DNA of 64,000 nucleotides from Vibrio sp. SCSIO 43135 (GTDB lineage: Bacteria; Pseudomonadota; Gammaproteobacteria; Enterobacterales; Vibrionaceae): assembly GCF_023716665.1 (NCBI RefSeq), contig NZ_CP071859.1:2046001-2110000 (forward strand). Reading direction: 5' to 3'. The notes beneath the pieces are model-generated. The model was given only the letters and a program-made list of their open reading frames with translations. It was not told where the DNA came from and searched no databases. A program made the translations under genes and the position numbers. Of this stretch, positions 30,074-38,788 are shown in pieces. How positions within the stretch are numbered: position 1 is the first letter of the stretch; each line of letters starts with the position of its first letter.

Positions 30074-31363
30074 TTAGTGCAGTTTCAAGTTCGGTCTCAA
30101 GACTCGGTTGATCCTGCCCATCAGGATAATCAGCGCTGTCTTAAACATGCCGTGAAGCGCCATCTGGTGTAATCGATAGAGCGAGATATACACCACACGT
30201 GCAATTCTACCTTCGACCATCATCGAACCTTTGGTCAAGTTACCCATCAGGCTACCGACGGTAGAGAAACGGCTTAATGACACTAAAGAACCTTTGTCTT
30301 TGTATACATACGCCTTCAGGTCGCGACCGTTAAGCTTAGCGACGATATTCGAAAATGCACAACTTGCCATTTGGTGTGCAGCTTGAGCTCGTGGAGGTAC
30401 AAATGAACCGTCTTCTTGAGTACATTGCGCCAAGTCACCGATGACGAAGATATCATCGTCACGGGTTGTTTGTAGCGTATCTTTCACAACAAGCTGGTTG
30501 ATCCGGTTCGTTTCAAGACCTGCGATGTCTTTAATAAAATCAGGTGCTTTGATACCGGCCGCCCAAACCATGATTTGAGCAGGAATTTTCTCGCCATCTT
30601 TAGTAACCAGACCGTGCTCGTCCGCTTCTGTCACCATTGTCGCAGTACGAACGTTAACGCCTAGCTTGGTTAATTCTTGATGAGCAGCGCCCGAAATACG
30701 TGGAGGAAGAGCAGGAAGAATACGTTCACCCGCTTCTACAAGGTTCACGTTCAGCTTACTTGAATCTAGATCACCAAAGCCATACGTACGTAGCTCTTTA
30801 ACCGCATTGTGAAGTTCGGCAGAGAGCTCTACGCCGGTTGCACCAGCACCTACAATAGCTATATCTACACTGCCTTGTCCGTTCTTAGCGTGTAGCTTTA
30901 GGAACTCATTGTTCATTTCAGTGCGGAAACGGTGAGCCTGTTCAGGGCTATCTAGGAAAATACAGTGGTCACGAACACCTGGGGTATTAAAATCATTTGA
31001 TGTTGAACCGATAGCCATAACGAGAATGTCGTACTCAAGCTCGCGCGTCGGCATTAACAGTTCGCCATGTTCGTCTTTTAATTCGTGAAGTTTGATCGTT
31101 TTACGTTCACGATCGATGTCTTCTAAACCACCCATTTGGAAATCAAAGTGATGATTCTTAGCGTGAGCTCGATAACTCAATGCATCAACACCTTCGTCCA
31201 GTGATCCCGTCGCTACTTCATGCAGCAAAGGCTTCCATAGATGGCTAGCTTTACGGTCAACCAGTGTGATTTTAGCTCGCTTCTTGCGGCCTAGGGTTCG
31301 GCCCAGCTTCGTGGCTAGCTCTAGCCCACCAGCACCACCGCCTACGACAATAATTCGCGTCAC
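30074..31363 (-). CDS. ndh: NADH dehydrogenase type II (NDH-2)
   Basis: Membrane-associated single-subunit flavoprotein that passes electrons from NADH to quinone without pumping protons. The 429 residues carry two dinucleotide folds: GGGAGGLEL (8-16) for FAD and [15 protein letters not shown] near 173 for NADH. The C-terminal amphipathic region anchors the protein. The gene is preceded by a near-consensus promoter with an FNR box just downstream, which fits anaerobic repression as in E. coli. Confidence 0.96.
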   Translation of the reverse strand: MTRIIVVGGGAGGLELATKLGRTLGRKKRAKITLVDRKASHLWKPLLHEVATGSLDEGVDALSYRAHAKNHHFDFQMGGLEDIDRERKTIKLHELKDEHGELLMPTRELEYDILVMAIGSTSNDFNTPGVRDHCIFLDSPEQAHRFRTEMNNEFLKLHAKNGQGSVDIAIVGAGATGVELSAELHNAVKELRTYGFGDLDSSKLNVNLVEAGERILPALPPRISGAAHQELTKLGVNVRTATMVTEADEHGLVTKDGEKIPAQIMVWAAGIKAPDFIKDIAGLETNRINQLVVKDTLQTTRDDDIFVIGDLAQCTQEDGSFVPPRAQAAHQMASCAFSNIVAKLNGRDLKAYVYKDKGSLVSLSRFSTVGSLMGNLTKGSMMVEGRIARVVYISLYRLHQMALHGMFKTALIILMGRINRVLRPNLKLH

Positions 31364-31581
31364 GATAACATCCTCTAAAAGTTTGAATAATTATGATTCG
31401 AGCCGCCGTAGCGTCCCGATAGAATTCGCTTGTTTACTCGGGTAGAGAGATCACCGCAATGCGGTTTATGAAGGCAATCCTAGCTTTTGGGAAAACAGCT
31501 ATTGAAAACCTCAGTTACTGGACACAAATACGGGATGAACCGCAATAAATGGGCAAGTTTAGTACTCGCTCTCAATTTTTT

Positions 31582-31595
31582 TTGATATTTGTCAA
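31582..31595 (-). promoter_or_regulatory. Candidate FNR binding site for ndh
   Basis: TTGAT-ATTT-GTCAA matches the FNR consensus TTGAT-N4-ATCAA at 9 of 10 fixed positions. Its centre lies about 18 bp downstream of the predicted ndh transcription start, a position suited to blocking transcription without oxygen. FNR repression of ndh is established in E. coli. Confidence 0.65.
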
Positions 31596-31613
31596 TTTTT
31601 TTATAGCCCACTC

Positions 31614-31641
31614 ATTATATAGGGGTTAAGCCGCTTCGCAA
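31614..31641 (-). promoter_or_regulatory. Predicted sigma-70 promoter of ndh
   Basis: On the minus strand a -35 TTGCGA (31641-31636) and a perfect -10 TATAAT (31619-31614) are 16 bp apart. The predicted start is near 31607, leaving a long leader of about 240 bp before the ndh ATG. Confidence 0.6.
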
Positions 31642-31688
31642 CTCCTGAATACAGCCAATTCGTTAGTATTTTTGTCGATATGCCTAAT

Positions 31689-31722
31689 AAAAAAGCGACA
31701 TACTTTCGTATGTCGCTTTTTT
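31689..31722 (-). terminator. Intrinsic terminator of ycfP
   Basis: A 15-bp perfect stem (AAAAAAGCGACATAC / GTATGTCGCTTTTTT, loop TTTC) with T-runs on both sides. It sits 18 bp beyond the ycfP stop and insulates the ndh promoter. Confidence 0.92.
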
Positions 31723-31740
31723 GTTCTGAATTACTCGCCT

Positions 31741-32280
31741 TTAAGCTTGTTTAAAGGCTTTCATTGCCTGTAAATGCTGAGAAATCTTTTTAAACTTGTG
31801 TGCTTGCGTTTCGTCCCAAACGATATCGTAGTAGTCTTCCAATTCAGACGCCGACTTACCGTTATCATGAATTTCATCTTCTTTCGACAAAATCACTAAG
31901 CATCGGCCTTTATTTTTCGTCCTGAATTCCGACACGCATTTTGTCGCGATGTCTTCATACTCTTCAGGCCTATCGATTCGACCTTCCATTGTTCGCTCTG
32001 GGTGCAAATTAGGATTAAAGATGACTTGCTTTATCCCGCATAAAAATCCAATGCGCTCTGACCAATAACCACCAAGGCCTACACCACAAATGATAGGCTG
32101 TTTATCATCCGACTGTTCAATCAGCTTATGCACTTCTTTCAATAAATGCTGCATATCGTGCTTAGGGTGTAAGGTACTGTAGTTCACGAAACGCACATCG
32201 TCATCAATAAACTGTAACTGTAAAATCTTCTCGTGGTTGCCAGGGCTTGTTGAGTCAAAACCATGCAAATAAATAATCAT
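31741..32280 (-). CDS. ycfP: YcfP family alpha/beta-hydrolase-like protein
   Basis: Cytoplasmic protein of 179 residues, family function unknown. It starts [18 protein letters not shown]; the HGF turn and [10 protein letters not shown] elbow (near 85) are those of a serine-esterase-like fold, but the nucleophile position of the usual GxSxG is Gly-Leu-Gly-Gly, so catalysis is uncertain. In E. coli ycfP lies next to nagZ, thiK and lpoB; here nagZ is absent and ycfP is separated from the thiK-like gene by 176 bp. Confidence 0.9.
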   Translation of the reverse strand: MIIYLHGFDSTSPGNHEKILQLQFIDDDVRFVNYSTLHPKHDMQHLLKEVHKLIEQSDDKQPIICGVGLGGYWSERIGFLCGIKQVIFNPNLHPERTMEGRIDRPEEYEDIATKCVSEFRTKNKGRCLVILSKEDEIHDNGKSASELEDYYDIVWDETQAHKFKKISQHLQAMKAFKQA

Positions 32281-32456
32281 AATAACTTTCCCCGCTTTTT
32301 GGATAATCTACCACGAACTTTATGGTTTTAAAGGAATCATTACACAATAAGCCTAGCGACAGCGCCAAACAGTGATCCGATTATCACTGTTGATTGCTGC
32401 CGACAGATGAATTGATGAAATATTCAGCGTAAGTGCGAGGTATTTGTCCAGTGCGA

Positions 32457-33332
32457 CTATTCTTGAGGCGGAGCATCATCGACGGTGAGTTGCGATTTAA
32501 GCAGTTCTGCCTGCTCTAAATACTCTGCTTCACCCCACAATTGATAAGCCAGTAGGTACCATAACATTGCCATCATCATCGTCCGAGGCTGCCATGCAAG
32601 CACCCCTTCTGCCCAATCATCGACTCCCTCTACTTCACCGAGTTGGCAATAACGGTACACGGCTTCTAATGGCTTTTCTTCAAACACCATAATACTCAGT
32701 GTCAGATCAAGCCGCGGGTCAGCGATGGATGCATACTCCCAATCAATCACGCGGTTGCCCATTTCCGTCTTTACCATGTTGTAGCCAGCTAAATCAAAAT
32801 GACATAAAACCTTTCCAACATCAGCCAAATTCGGTGCACTTCGCCAGCGCTGGTAAAGGGATTGATAGCTTTCTGTTTTAAGCTCTTTTTTGATTTGCAG
32901 CCAATAGTGGTCAACTCGGGCTGTATAACTGAAAGGAGCAACGGGTACGCGAGATGTATCTAGTTGATGCACTTTGAGCAGCATTTTTAGCAGGTCGTCG
33001 AATGCCAGGGAATCGGTCAAAGATTCCCCTTCTATCCACTCTACCAGCAAGCCATGTTCATTTACTGTTATCGGTTTAGGCCCCACAGAAGAGGACTCTA
33101 TAGCAGAAAGGATTTGATACTCTTGGAAGCGAGAAATTGAAAAGGCTTTTGTGATAGGAGTATTAGGACGCCAAACATAGCTATCACCGTTGGGTAATAC
33201 AACTTTCCAACAGCGATTAGTTAATCCCCCAGTTAGGGTTTGCGCATAACTTGGGGGAACTTTGAAGAAGTGATCTAAAGACAATAACGATGAATCTAAC
33301 TGACACGCTTCATGCCACGACATCCTTGCCAT
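32457..33332 (-). CDS. ThiK-like phosphotransferase (APH/choline kinase fold)
   Basis: Predicted cytoplasmic small-molecule kinase. The 291 residues have the aminoglycoside-phosphotransferase fold: the TGGLTNRCWKV nucleotide loop near 34-44, the catalytic HFDLAGYN motif and the VIDWEYA metal-binding motif. Its position after lpoB, as in E. coli thiK (ycfN), suggests thiamine kinase, but the substrate is inferred from synteny only. The start has GAGAGG upstream. It lies 24 bp after the lpoB stop and is probably co-transcribed. Confidence 0.8.
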   Translation of the reverse strand: MARMSWHEACQLDSSLLSLDHFFKVPPSYAQTLTGGLTNRCWKVVLPNGDSYVWRPNTPITKAFSISRFQEYQILSAIESSSVGPKPITVNEHGLLVEWIEGESLTDSLAFDDLLKMLLKVHQLDTSRVPVAPFSYTARVDHYWLQIKKELKTESYQSLYQRWRSAPNLADVGKVLCHFDLAGYNMVKTEMGNRVIDWEYASIADPRLDLTLSIMVFEEKPLEAVYRYCQLGEVEGVDDWAEGVLAWQPRTMMMAMLWYLLAYQLWGEAEYLEQAELLKSQLTVDDAPPQE

Positions 33333-33356
33333 ACATCACCTCTCCAACTTAGTTCA

Positions 33357-33947
33357 TTACAGACCTAATAGGCTCTTAGACTCTTGCTTACGAATCTCTG
33401 TCTCATCAGCCCACTCGATTAGGCCAGTTTCGAGATCCATCAAGCGCATCGTCATTTTGTAGTACACATCTTTATCACTACCTGCATTCTTCACGATGCT
33501 AGATAGGTTGCCGTAGAGCATGTACTGTGCGCCAACCATCTTACCAAACTGAATCGCCGTGCTTTGATTCACTAGCTCATCGTTGTTTTGGAAGTTCAAC
33601 TGCTCACGCACTGACTCTACACGATCCATATCAACGAAACGGAACTTGCCAGAGTTAAGCATTTTAGTGCTCACTGTATCAGTGATCGACTCTGTATCGA
33701 TGTGTTCGCTGGTTTTGTTTTTGATACGCTCAACAAATACGATTGGGCGAGAGTCTTTCGTGATTGCTGCCACTGAACCCGACATCATCATGCTATCAAC
33801 CATTTCACCTGCAATCTTTTGAAGGTCTGTTGAACCGAAATCAATCGTTGTAGTTTCTACAGCTTGAGCGTCGCCATAGCTCACCTTGTTTGAACAACCG
33901 CCTAAAATGACCGCAAGACCTAATAGTGCAATTACACTCTTTTTCAT
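33357..33947 (-). CDS. lpoB: Penicillin-binding protein activator LpoB
   Basis: Outer-membrane lipoprotein that activates the synthase PBP1B in E. coli. The 196 residues begin with a lipoprotein signal, MKKSVIALLGLAVILGGC (Cys18). The N-terminal flexible region is shorter than in E. coli, and the folded C-terminal domain includes RPIVFVERIKNKTSEHIDT. It lies in the conserved hinT-ycfL-lpoB-thiK order. Which PBP it activates in this organism cannot be told. Confidence 0.9.
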   Translation of the reverse strand: MKKSVIALLGLAVILGGCSNKVSYGDAQAVETTTIDFGSTDLQKIAGEMVDSMMMSGSVAAITKDSRPIVFVERIKNKTSEHIDTESITDTVSTKMLNSGKFRFVDMDRVESVREQLNFQNNDELVNQSTAIQFGKMVGAQYMLYGNLSSIVKNAGSDKDVYYKMTMRLMDLETGLIEWADETEIRKQESKSLLGL

Positions 33948-34002
33948 ACCTGTTCCTTATTTACCCGTATTCTGGGCTTATAACTTTTACTTTCGATATT
34001 TT

Positions 34003-34023
34003 CGGTTGTTTTTCCGACAACCG
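34003..34023 (-). other. Intercistronic hairpin between ycfL and lpoB
   Basis: CGGTTGT / ACAACCG form a 7-bp stem with a 7-nt loop in the 146-bp gap between ycfL and lpoB. There is no T-run on the minus strand, so it is more likely a message-stabilising or attenuating hairpin than a terminator. Confidence 0.4.
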
Positions 34024-34093
34024 TATTCATTAACGGCTAATTCATACCATCAGAAATAGCGAAGAACTAACCGTCTCAAACTTTTCACTTGGA

Positions 34094-34480
34094 TTAATCC
34101 GCTTCGCGAATTTGCACACGAAACTGTTTACCGTTCGGGTTAACTGACACTTCTGAGATAGAGAAGCTCTCTTTACCACGTACCACCGTTTGACGCCATG
34201 GGCTGAGTTTATTGTTAACCTCTAGACCATCTTCGTCATACCAGTAAAAACGGTACTGGATGTGTTGATCGCCATTGTATTCACTGACGAGCCTAACAAC
34301 GCCACGTGCGTGTCCATCGACTTCTGTCGTCGCAATATCGTCAATAACTAAGCGAGAGCCTAGAACATTGTCGCCAAACAGCACATTCTGCGAAGCGCCA
34401 TCGACACGTAAACCGGCCGTGTTACTCGAACACCCCACCACGAGAACTGCAATCAATGCAGCAAATAACCACTTTTTCAT
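34094..34480 (-). CDS. ycfL: YcfL family lipoprotein
   Basis: Small envelope lipoprotein of unknown function, 128 residues. The lipobox is VVGC (Cys17) after MKKWLFAALIAVL. The remainder resembles an immunoglobulin-like beta-sandwich (for example QYRFYWYDEDGLEV). Its start codon overlaps the stop of the upstream lipoprotein gene, so they are translationally coupled. In E. coli ycfL likewise lies between hinT and lpoB. Confidence 0.88.
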   Translation of the reverse strand: MKKWLFAALIAVLVVGCSSNTAGLRVDGASQNVLFGDNVLGSRLVIDDIATTEVDGHARGVVRLVSEYNGDQHIQYRFYWYDEDGLEVNNKLSPWRQTVVRGKESFSISEVSVNPNGKQFRVQIREAD

Positions 34481-35871
34481 TACAATTTTCCTAATTGTTT
34501 ATGCCAAACAGTAGAGTTATTTCCTTGTCTTGAAACCCAAACTAATACCGTTCTATTTTGCTCAACGTTGAACGTGTAATCCTTTCCGTCAACATTGAGG
34601 GTTTGCTCGCCCGCATTCACTTGCGCGCTTGCGCTATACACTTTGCCAGGTAATGTTTGCCAGCTACGCGTATCGGCTTGCTCAGTCAATGTATTCCAAA
34701 CATTGAACAGCAAGTTACCTACATCGTCGCCTTTCGCTGTCTCTTTACGCATCTGATCCTTTGCCAATACACGTAGAGTTTGCCTTATTACTATGGTCGG
34801 CATTCTTTCAGAAAGATCTCGCTGAGCCATCAAATTTACGTTGGTCAACTGATCTGAAGAAAGCGCATCATCGTTAAGCTGTAACTCTCTAAACCTTTCA
34901 CTTGCATCAGAGCGATAGTAAGGCAATGCTAAAGAATACAATGCACCATCACCGCGACTGTCATATACCGGTAGAGATAGCTTCCAAGCACTCAAGGCTT
35001 CTACAACGCCCTGCTCATCAATCACTATGACTCGGCTCTTGCCAGAGTCCAGAGAGTTAACGTCTCCGTATCGCTTCTTAAGCTTTTCAAGATCTTGGTT
35101 CATCCCCAAGCGCTTAGCAACACGCATCGTTCCATCAATGATTTCTGCGTTATCTGGTTCGACAGCCAACGCTCGACGATAATCCACATATGCACTATTT
35201 AGATCGTTAGAAGTTTCGTATAGCAAAGCTGATAGATACAACAAATACCCATTTTGAACCGCTTGCAGCGTTTTGCCTGCATCTGGGTAATTGGAAAGTA
35301 CACTCCCCAAATTTGGAGATACCCCTTGCTTCTTCAAGCTCGCCTGGGCGGACTCTAATTCGCGTTCGCGATCTTTCCTTGCCCTTTCCTGCACTTGGTT
35401 CGCTCTTCGCATCTCGACGAGCGCCCCTTCTAAGCTGTTACTTTGAAGATAGTTCAGCCCCAGATAAAGATGCAAAAAGCCGAGCTCGTAATCGGCAGGG
35501 CTATAGGTGTTGAGATTATCATTAACAGCAATAGAGCCCACACTGGTCGCTGTATCGCTGACCGAGATCACCGCTTTATCTTGCTGAACACGAACGGCTG
35601 AATCACTCAGTTCTAAGCTAGATTTGCTTTGTGGGTAATGCTCATTGAGAAAATAAACACGCCCTTTTTCCATATTGTCTAAGATATCACCTGCGATATA
35701 CTCAGGGAGCTTTTGCTCCGCTTCATCATACTGACCCGACTTAACCGCAGAATAAACGCCATTATTTTGGGCGCTGTAGTGACTAAATAAATTTCCAGCC
35801 GACAAATTTGCACAGGCTGAAAGAAGCATTACCGCAGACGTTACGATTGTGATCCGAATTGGTCGTTTCAC
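34480..35871 (-). CDS. COG3014-type lipoprotein with TPR-like repeats
   Basis: Predicted outer-membrane lipoprotein of unknown function. The GTG at 35871 has a GGAG six bases upstream and gives a proper lipoprotein signal, MKRPIRITIVTSAVMLLSAC (Cys20); in-frame ATGs at 35883 and 35895 give longer, less signal-like starts. The 463-residue product has helical repeat segments (about 130-230) such as LGLNYLQSNSLEGALVEMRR, like TPR. E. coli lacks this gene between hinT and ycfL. Clustering with lpoB and ycfL suggests a peptidoglycan-synthesis role, which is inference. Confidence 0.78.
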   Translation of the reverse strand: MKRPIRITIVTSAVMLLSACANLSAGNLFSHYSAQNNGVYSAVKSGQYDEAEQKLPEYIAGDILDNMEKGRVYFLNEHYPQSKSSLELSDSAVRVQQDKAVISVSDTATSVGSIAVNDNLNTYSPADYELGFLHLYLGLNYLQSNSLEGALVEMRRANQVQERARKDRERELESAQASLKKQGVSPNLGSVLSNYPDAGKTLQAVQNGYLLYLSALLYETSNDLNSAYVDYRRALAVEPDNAEIIDGTMRVAKRLGMNQDLEKLKKRYGDVNSLDSGKSRVIVIDEQGVVEALSAWKLSLPVYDSRGDGALYSLALPYYRSDASERFRELQLNDDALSSDQLTNVNLMAQRDLSERMPTIVIRQTLRVLAKDQMRKETAKGDDVGNLLFNVWNTLTEQADTRSWQTLPGKVYSASAQVNAGEQTLNVDGKDYTFNVEQNRTVLVWVSRQGNNSTVWHKQLGKL

Positions 35872-35980
35872 TTCGTACTCCATTGTTGTAAACATACTAT
35901 TGTTCTAAACGTGCATTGTTTGAGCATATTGGCTGATATTCCACCGAGATACAGTATCTAATTAAAGACTGTAGTGCCGG

Positions 35981-36019
35981 AAAACCAAAACACCGAGTTG
36001 GACAACACAACTCGGTGTT
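35981..36019 (-). terminator. Intrinsic terminator of hinT
   Basis: A 12-bp perfect stem (AACACCGAGTTG / CAACTCGGTGTT, 7-nt loop) is followed on the minus strand by TTGGTTTTCC. It lies 26 bp past the hinT stop. Confidence 0.8.
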
Positions 36020-36044
36020 AGTTTACATTAACCAGCCACCCTGA

Positions 36045-36395
36045 TTAGCTCATTAACAGCGGACCAAGAGGTCGGCCGCCGACTAAGTGCATGTGAATGT
36101 GGTATACCTCTTGACCACCGTGTGAATTACAGTTCATGATCAAACGGTACCCGTCGTCTGCAATACCTTCATCTTTAGCAATCTTTTTCGCCACAGTGAA
36201 CATACGCCCCATGGTCAACTCGTCTTCAACTTCGATATCGTTAGCTGTTGGTATTAGTTTATTTGGAATAATCAGCACATGGATTGGAGCTCTAGGGTTG
36301 ATGTCACGAAATGCGGTGACTAAATCATCTTGATACACCACATCGGCAGGGATTTCTTTATTTATAATTTTGCTAAAAATGGTTTCTTCAGCCAT
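36045..36395 (-). CDS. hinT: Purine nucleoside phosphoramidase HinT (HIT family)
   Basis: Cytoplasmic hydrolase of AMP phosphoramidates. It has 116 residues and the histidine triad HIHMH at His99, His101, His103, with [13 protein letters not shown] earlier, as in E. coli HinT. It begins the conserved cluster hinT-lipoprotein-ycfL-lpoB-thiK but a terminator follows it, so it is probably a separate unit. It is divergent from the second chemoreceptor gene. Confidence 0.96.
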   Translation of the reverse strand: MAEETIFSKIINKEIPADVVYQDDLVTAFRDINPRAPIHVLIIPNKLIPTANDIEVEDELTMGRMFTVAKKIAKDEGIADDGYRLIMNCNSHGGQEVYHIHMHLVGGRPLGPLLMS

Positions 36396-36624
36396 TGAGT
36401 ACTCCGTCTACTCGTCTTTATATGCGTTAGCTTCAGTATGCTCCAAGCTGGAACAAAGCTCAATAAAAACAGTGTTCACTTAACATTTATCACAATACCC
36501 TAATATTCGAAGTAAAATTTGTATTGTGCGTCATAAAATGCGTCTCTCACTCTCAATACAATAATGACTATTTTGTTAATTTTATAAGACGAATTTGTCT
36601 TTGTGTTTTCTAGGGAGAGAGTAT

Positions 36625-38616
36625 ATGAAGGGTTCAGTGATTAGGCGTATGTACGCCGGCTTCACACTGATCATCATAATGTTCGCAATTATGACCAGTA
36701 TTATGATGGGAGGCATGAGCCAGATCCATTCAAACTTTGAGTCGGTATCTAAGGTTTCACTTCCGTTAGTATCAATATCTAACCAAACTGCAGTTCAACT
36801 GCTGTCAGCAGACAAATCTTTTAAAGACTTTTTGACTACGCAAAGTACCGAACGTATGGCGGAAATGCGTGAAGAATTTGCCAGCGCAAAAGAGCAATTT
36901 GCCGCAACGTTTGCGCAGCTACAAACTTCCAGTGCAAACAATCCGCAGCTGGCAGAAAACATTACCTTGCTTCAAGAAATGGAGCAGCGCTACTTTGCCG
37001 AAGCAGAGGATGCAATGAACAACTACGAAGCGATGTTTGCCGCTCAAGAGAAAGTTCAAAAGTCTACGCGTAACTTCCAGCGTCTGCATTCTGAGTTAAG
37101 CACTGGTATGAAAGAATACGTCGATGACCAAAGCAGCATCTCAGTGAAAGTCATGGCAAAGAGTTACTTTATCAAGCTAAAAGACGCAGAAGTGATCACA
37201 TCCGATGCGCTTGCAAGCTCGAATGTTGAGCTGGTCAACAAAGCTGTAGCCAAAAACAAAAAAGCCGTGACTCATTTAAATTACGCGTACCGTGGCCTTT
37301 CAGCTCAAATGCCTGAATTGAAAGAAGTGTTTGATGAGTCCGTACAGCAATTTACCCGCGATGTGGGTAAAAAAGGCGGCGTACTTGATCAACACAATAG
37401 CTACTTGCTGGCCAAACAAGCGTTGTATGAGAACATTGGTAACCTCGCTGTTGAGGTTGATACGGCTATGTCTATCTTAGACTCATTCAACACCGTAGCG
37501 ACAGAAGGATTGAATCAATCACTTGCAGAAGCTGGGGAAGTTTATGACCAAGGCGTAGTGAAAGCGATTGTTATCGGTGCGATTGTCGTGTTGTTTGCAG
37601 CGGGCATCGGATATCACATTGCACATAGTGTTCGTGAACCACTCACTCGTATTTTGAAGACACTAGAAAGCCTAACCGAAGGGGATATGACTCAACGTAT
37701 CGATATCCGATACAACAACGAGTTTAGTCGAGTAAGTGGCCACATCAATTCACTTGCAGATAACCTGCATAACATCTTAGTTAAACTTAACGACGCGTCA
37801 GATGATCTAACCAGCACAGCGAATTCAAACCAAAGCACGTCCTCTAGCGCACAAGCTCAATTGAGTACCCAGCGCGAACAAACAGCCAATGTAGCAACAG
37901 CAATGACAGAGATGTCTCATTCTGTACAAGAAGTTGCTCAAAGTGCACAAAGTTCACAGCAGATGGTCAAACAGGTTGAAACCGCATCAGAGTCTGGACG
38001 TCAGATTATGAGCACCAACATTTCGACCATTAACCAGCTTGAAGTTCGACTAACCGAATCCGTTGAAGCAGTGAGTGAACTGCGCAAAATGAGTAGCCAG
38101 ATCGGATCAATTCTAGATGTGATTCGCAGCATTGCTGAACAAACAAACCTACTTGCACTGAACGCTGCCATTGAAGCTGCTCGTGCCGGTGAACAAGGAC
38201 GTGGCTTTGCTGTGGTAGCAGATGAAGTTCGTGTACTTGCTCAAAAGACGACAGAATCAACATCTGAAATCGAGAATATGATCAGCAACTTACAAAGCAG
38301 CTCAACGGCAGCGAACAACGTCATTGAAAGCTGTATGAGTGATATGGAACTGTCGGTAGAACAAGCATCTAACGCCAATAGCGCAATGGAAGAGATACAA
38401 GCTCTGATTCTAGAAATCAGTCATATGAGTACTCATATCTCACAGGCGGCAGGTGAGCAAAGCGAAACAACGACTGAAATAGCACGTAACATCGAGGAGA
38501 TTAACCTCATCGCAGACGCGAGTTACCAAGCAATGTCGCAAATTGCTAGCACCAATGAAAGCCTGACCCAACTTGCCAACCAACAAGGTGAGTTAGTACA
38601 CCGCTTCAAACTTTAA
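36625..38616 (+). CDS. Methyl-accepting chemotaxis protein
   Basis: Inner-membrane chemoreceptor of 663 residues. The ATG at 36625 ([18 protein letters not shown]) has AGGGAGAGAG just upstream; the frame is open for ten more codons but without a site. Order: TM1 (about 8-30), a long helical periplasmic sensor (about 32-310), TM2 (about 315-335), HAMP, and the signalling domain with [20 protein letters not shown] near 512. The periplasmic region has no recognised ligand fold. A strong terminator follows, so the downstream DUF1887 gene has its own promoter. Confidence 0.94.
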   Translation: MKGSVIRRMYAGFTLIIIMFAIMTSIMMGGMSQIHSNFESVSKVSLPLVSISNQTAVQLLSADKSFKDFLTTQSTERMAEMREEFASAKEQFAATFAQLQTSSANNPQLAENITLLQEMEQRYFAEAEDAMNNYEAMFAAQEKVQKSTRNFQRLHSELSTGMKEYVDDQSSISVKVMAKSYFIKLKDAEVITSDALASSNVELVNKAVAKNKKAVTHLNYAYRGLSAQMPELKEVFDESVQQFTRDVGKKGGVLDQHNSYLLAKQALYENIGNLAVEVDTAMSILDSFNTVATEGLNQSLAEAGEVYDQGVVKAIVIGAIVVLFAAGIGYHIAHSVREPLTRILKTLESLTEGDMTQRIDIRYNNEFSRVSGHINSLADNLHNILVKLNDASDDLTSTANSNQSTSSSAQAQLSTQREQTANVATAMTEMSHSVQEVAQSAQSSQQMVKQVETASESGRQIMSTNISTINQLEVRLTESVEAVSELRKMSSQIGSILDVIRSIAEQTNLLALNAAIEAARAGEQGRGFAVVADEVRVLAQKTTESTSEIENMISNLQSSSTAANNVIESCMSDMELSVEQASNANSAMEEIQALILEISHMSTHISQAAGEQSETTTEIARNIEEINLIADASYQAMSQIASTNESLTQLANQQGELVHRFKL

Positions 38617-38668
38617 GGTTTTGCTAGTGAGCGTAAACTCACTGTCAACCTAACGTAAAACTCTGACT

Positions 38669-38705
38669 AAGGGCGCCTTTATTTCTGAGGCGCCCTTGTT
38701 TTTTG
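38669..38705 (+). terminator. Intrinsic terminator of the second chemoreceptor gene
   Basis: A 10-bp stem (AAGGGCGCCT / AGGCGCCCTT, 9-nt loop) is followed by GTTTTTT. Confidence 0.88.
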
Positions 38706-38732
38706 TCTGGCACGGCGTTATATCCTATTTAT

Positions 38733-38771
38733 GGTTCGCGCACCTTTTCCCAATTTCCCTTTTCGCGAGCC
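38733..38771 (+). other. Hairpin in the leader of the DUF1887 gene
   Basis: GGTTCGCG (38733-38740) can pair with CGCGAGCC (38764-38771), 8 bp with one G-U pair, around a 23-nt pyrimidine-rich loop. It ends just before the ribosome-binding site GAGGAAG, so it might affect translation. A possible promoter (TTGTCT, 17 bp, TATTTA) overlaps its left arm; both are weak. Confidence 0.35.
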
Positions 38772-38788
38772 GAACATGAGGAAGATTT

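Larger units (their letters stand above)
31364..31740. other. Non-coding gap between ycfP end and ndh start
   Basis: This 377-bp gap holds, from left to right, an ndh leader of about 240 bp, an FNR box (31582-31595), the ndh promoter (31614-31641) and the ycfP terminator (31689-31722). No coding sequence was found in it. Confidence 0.7.
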
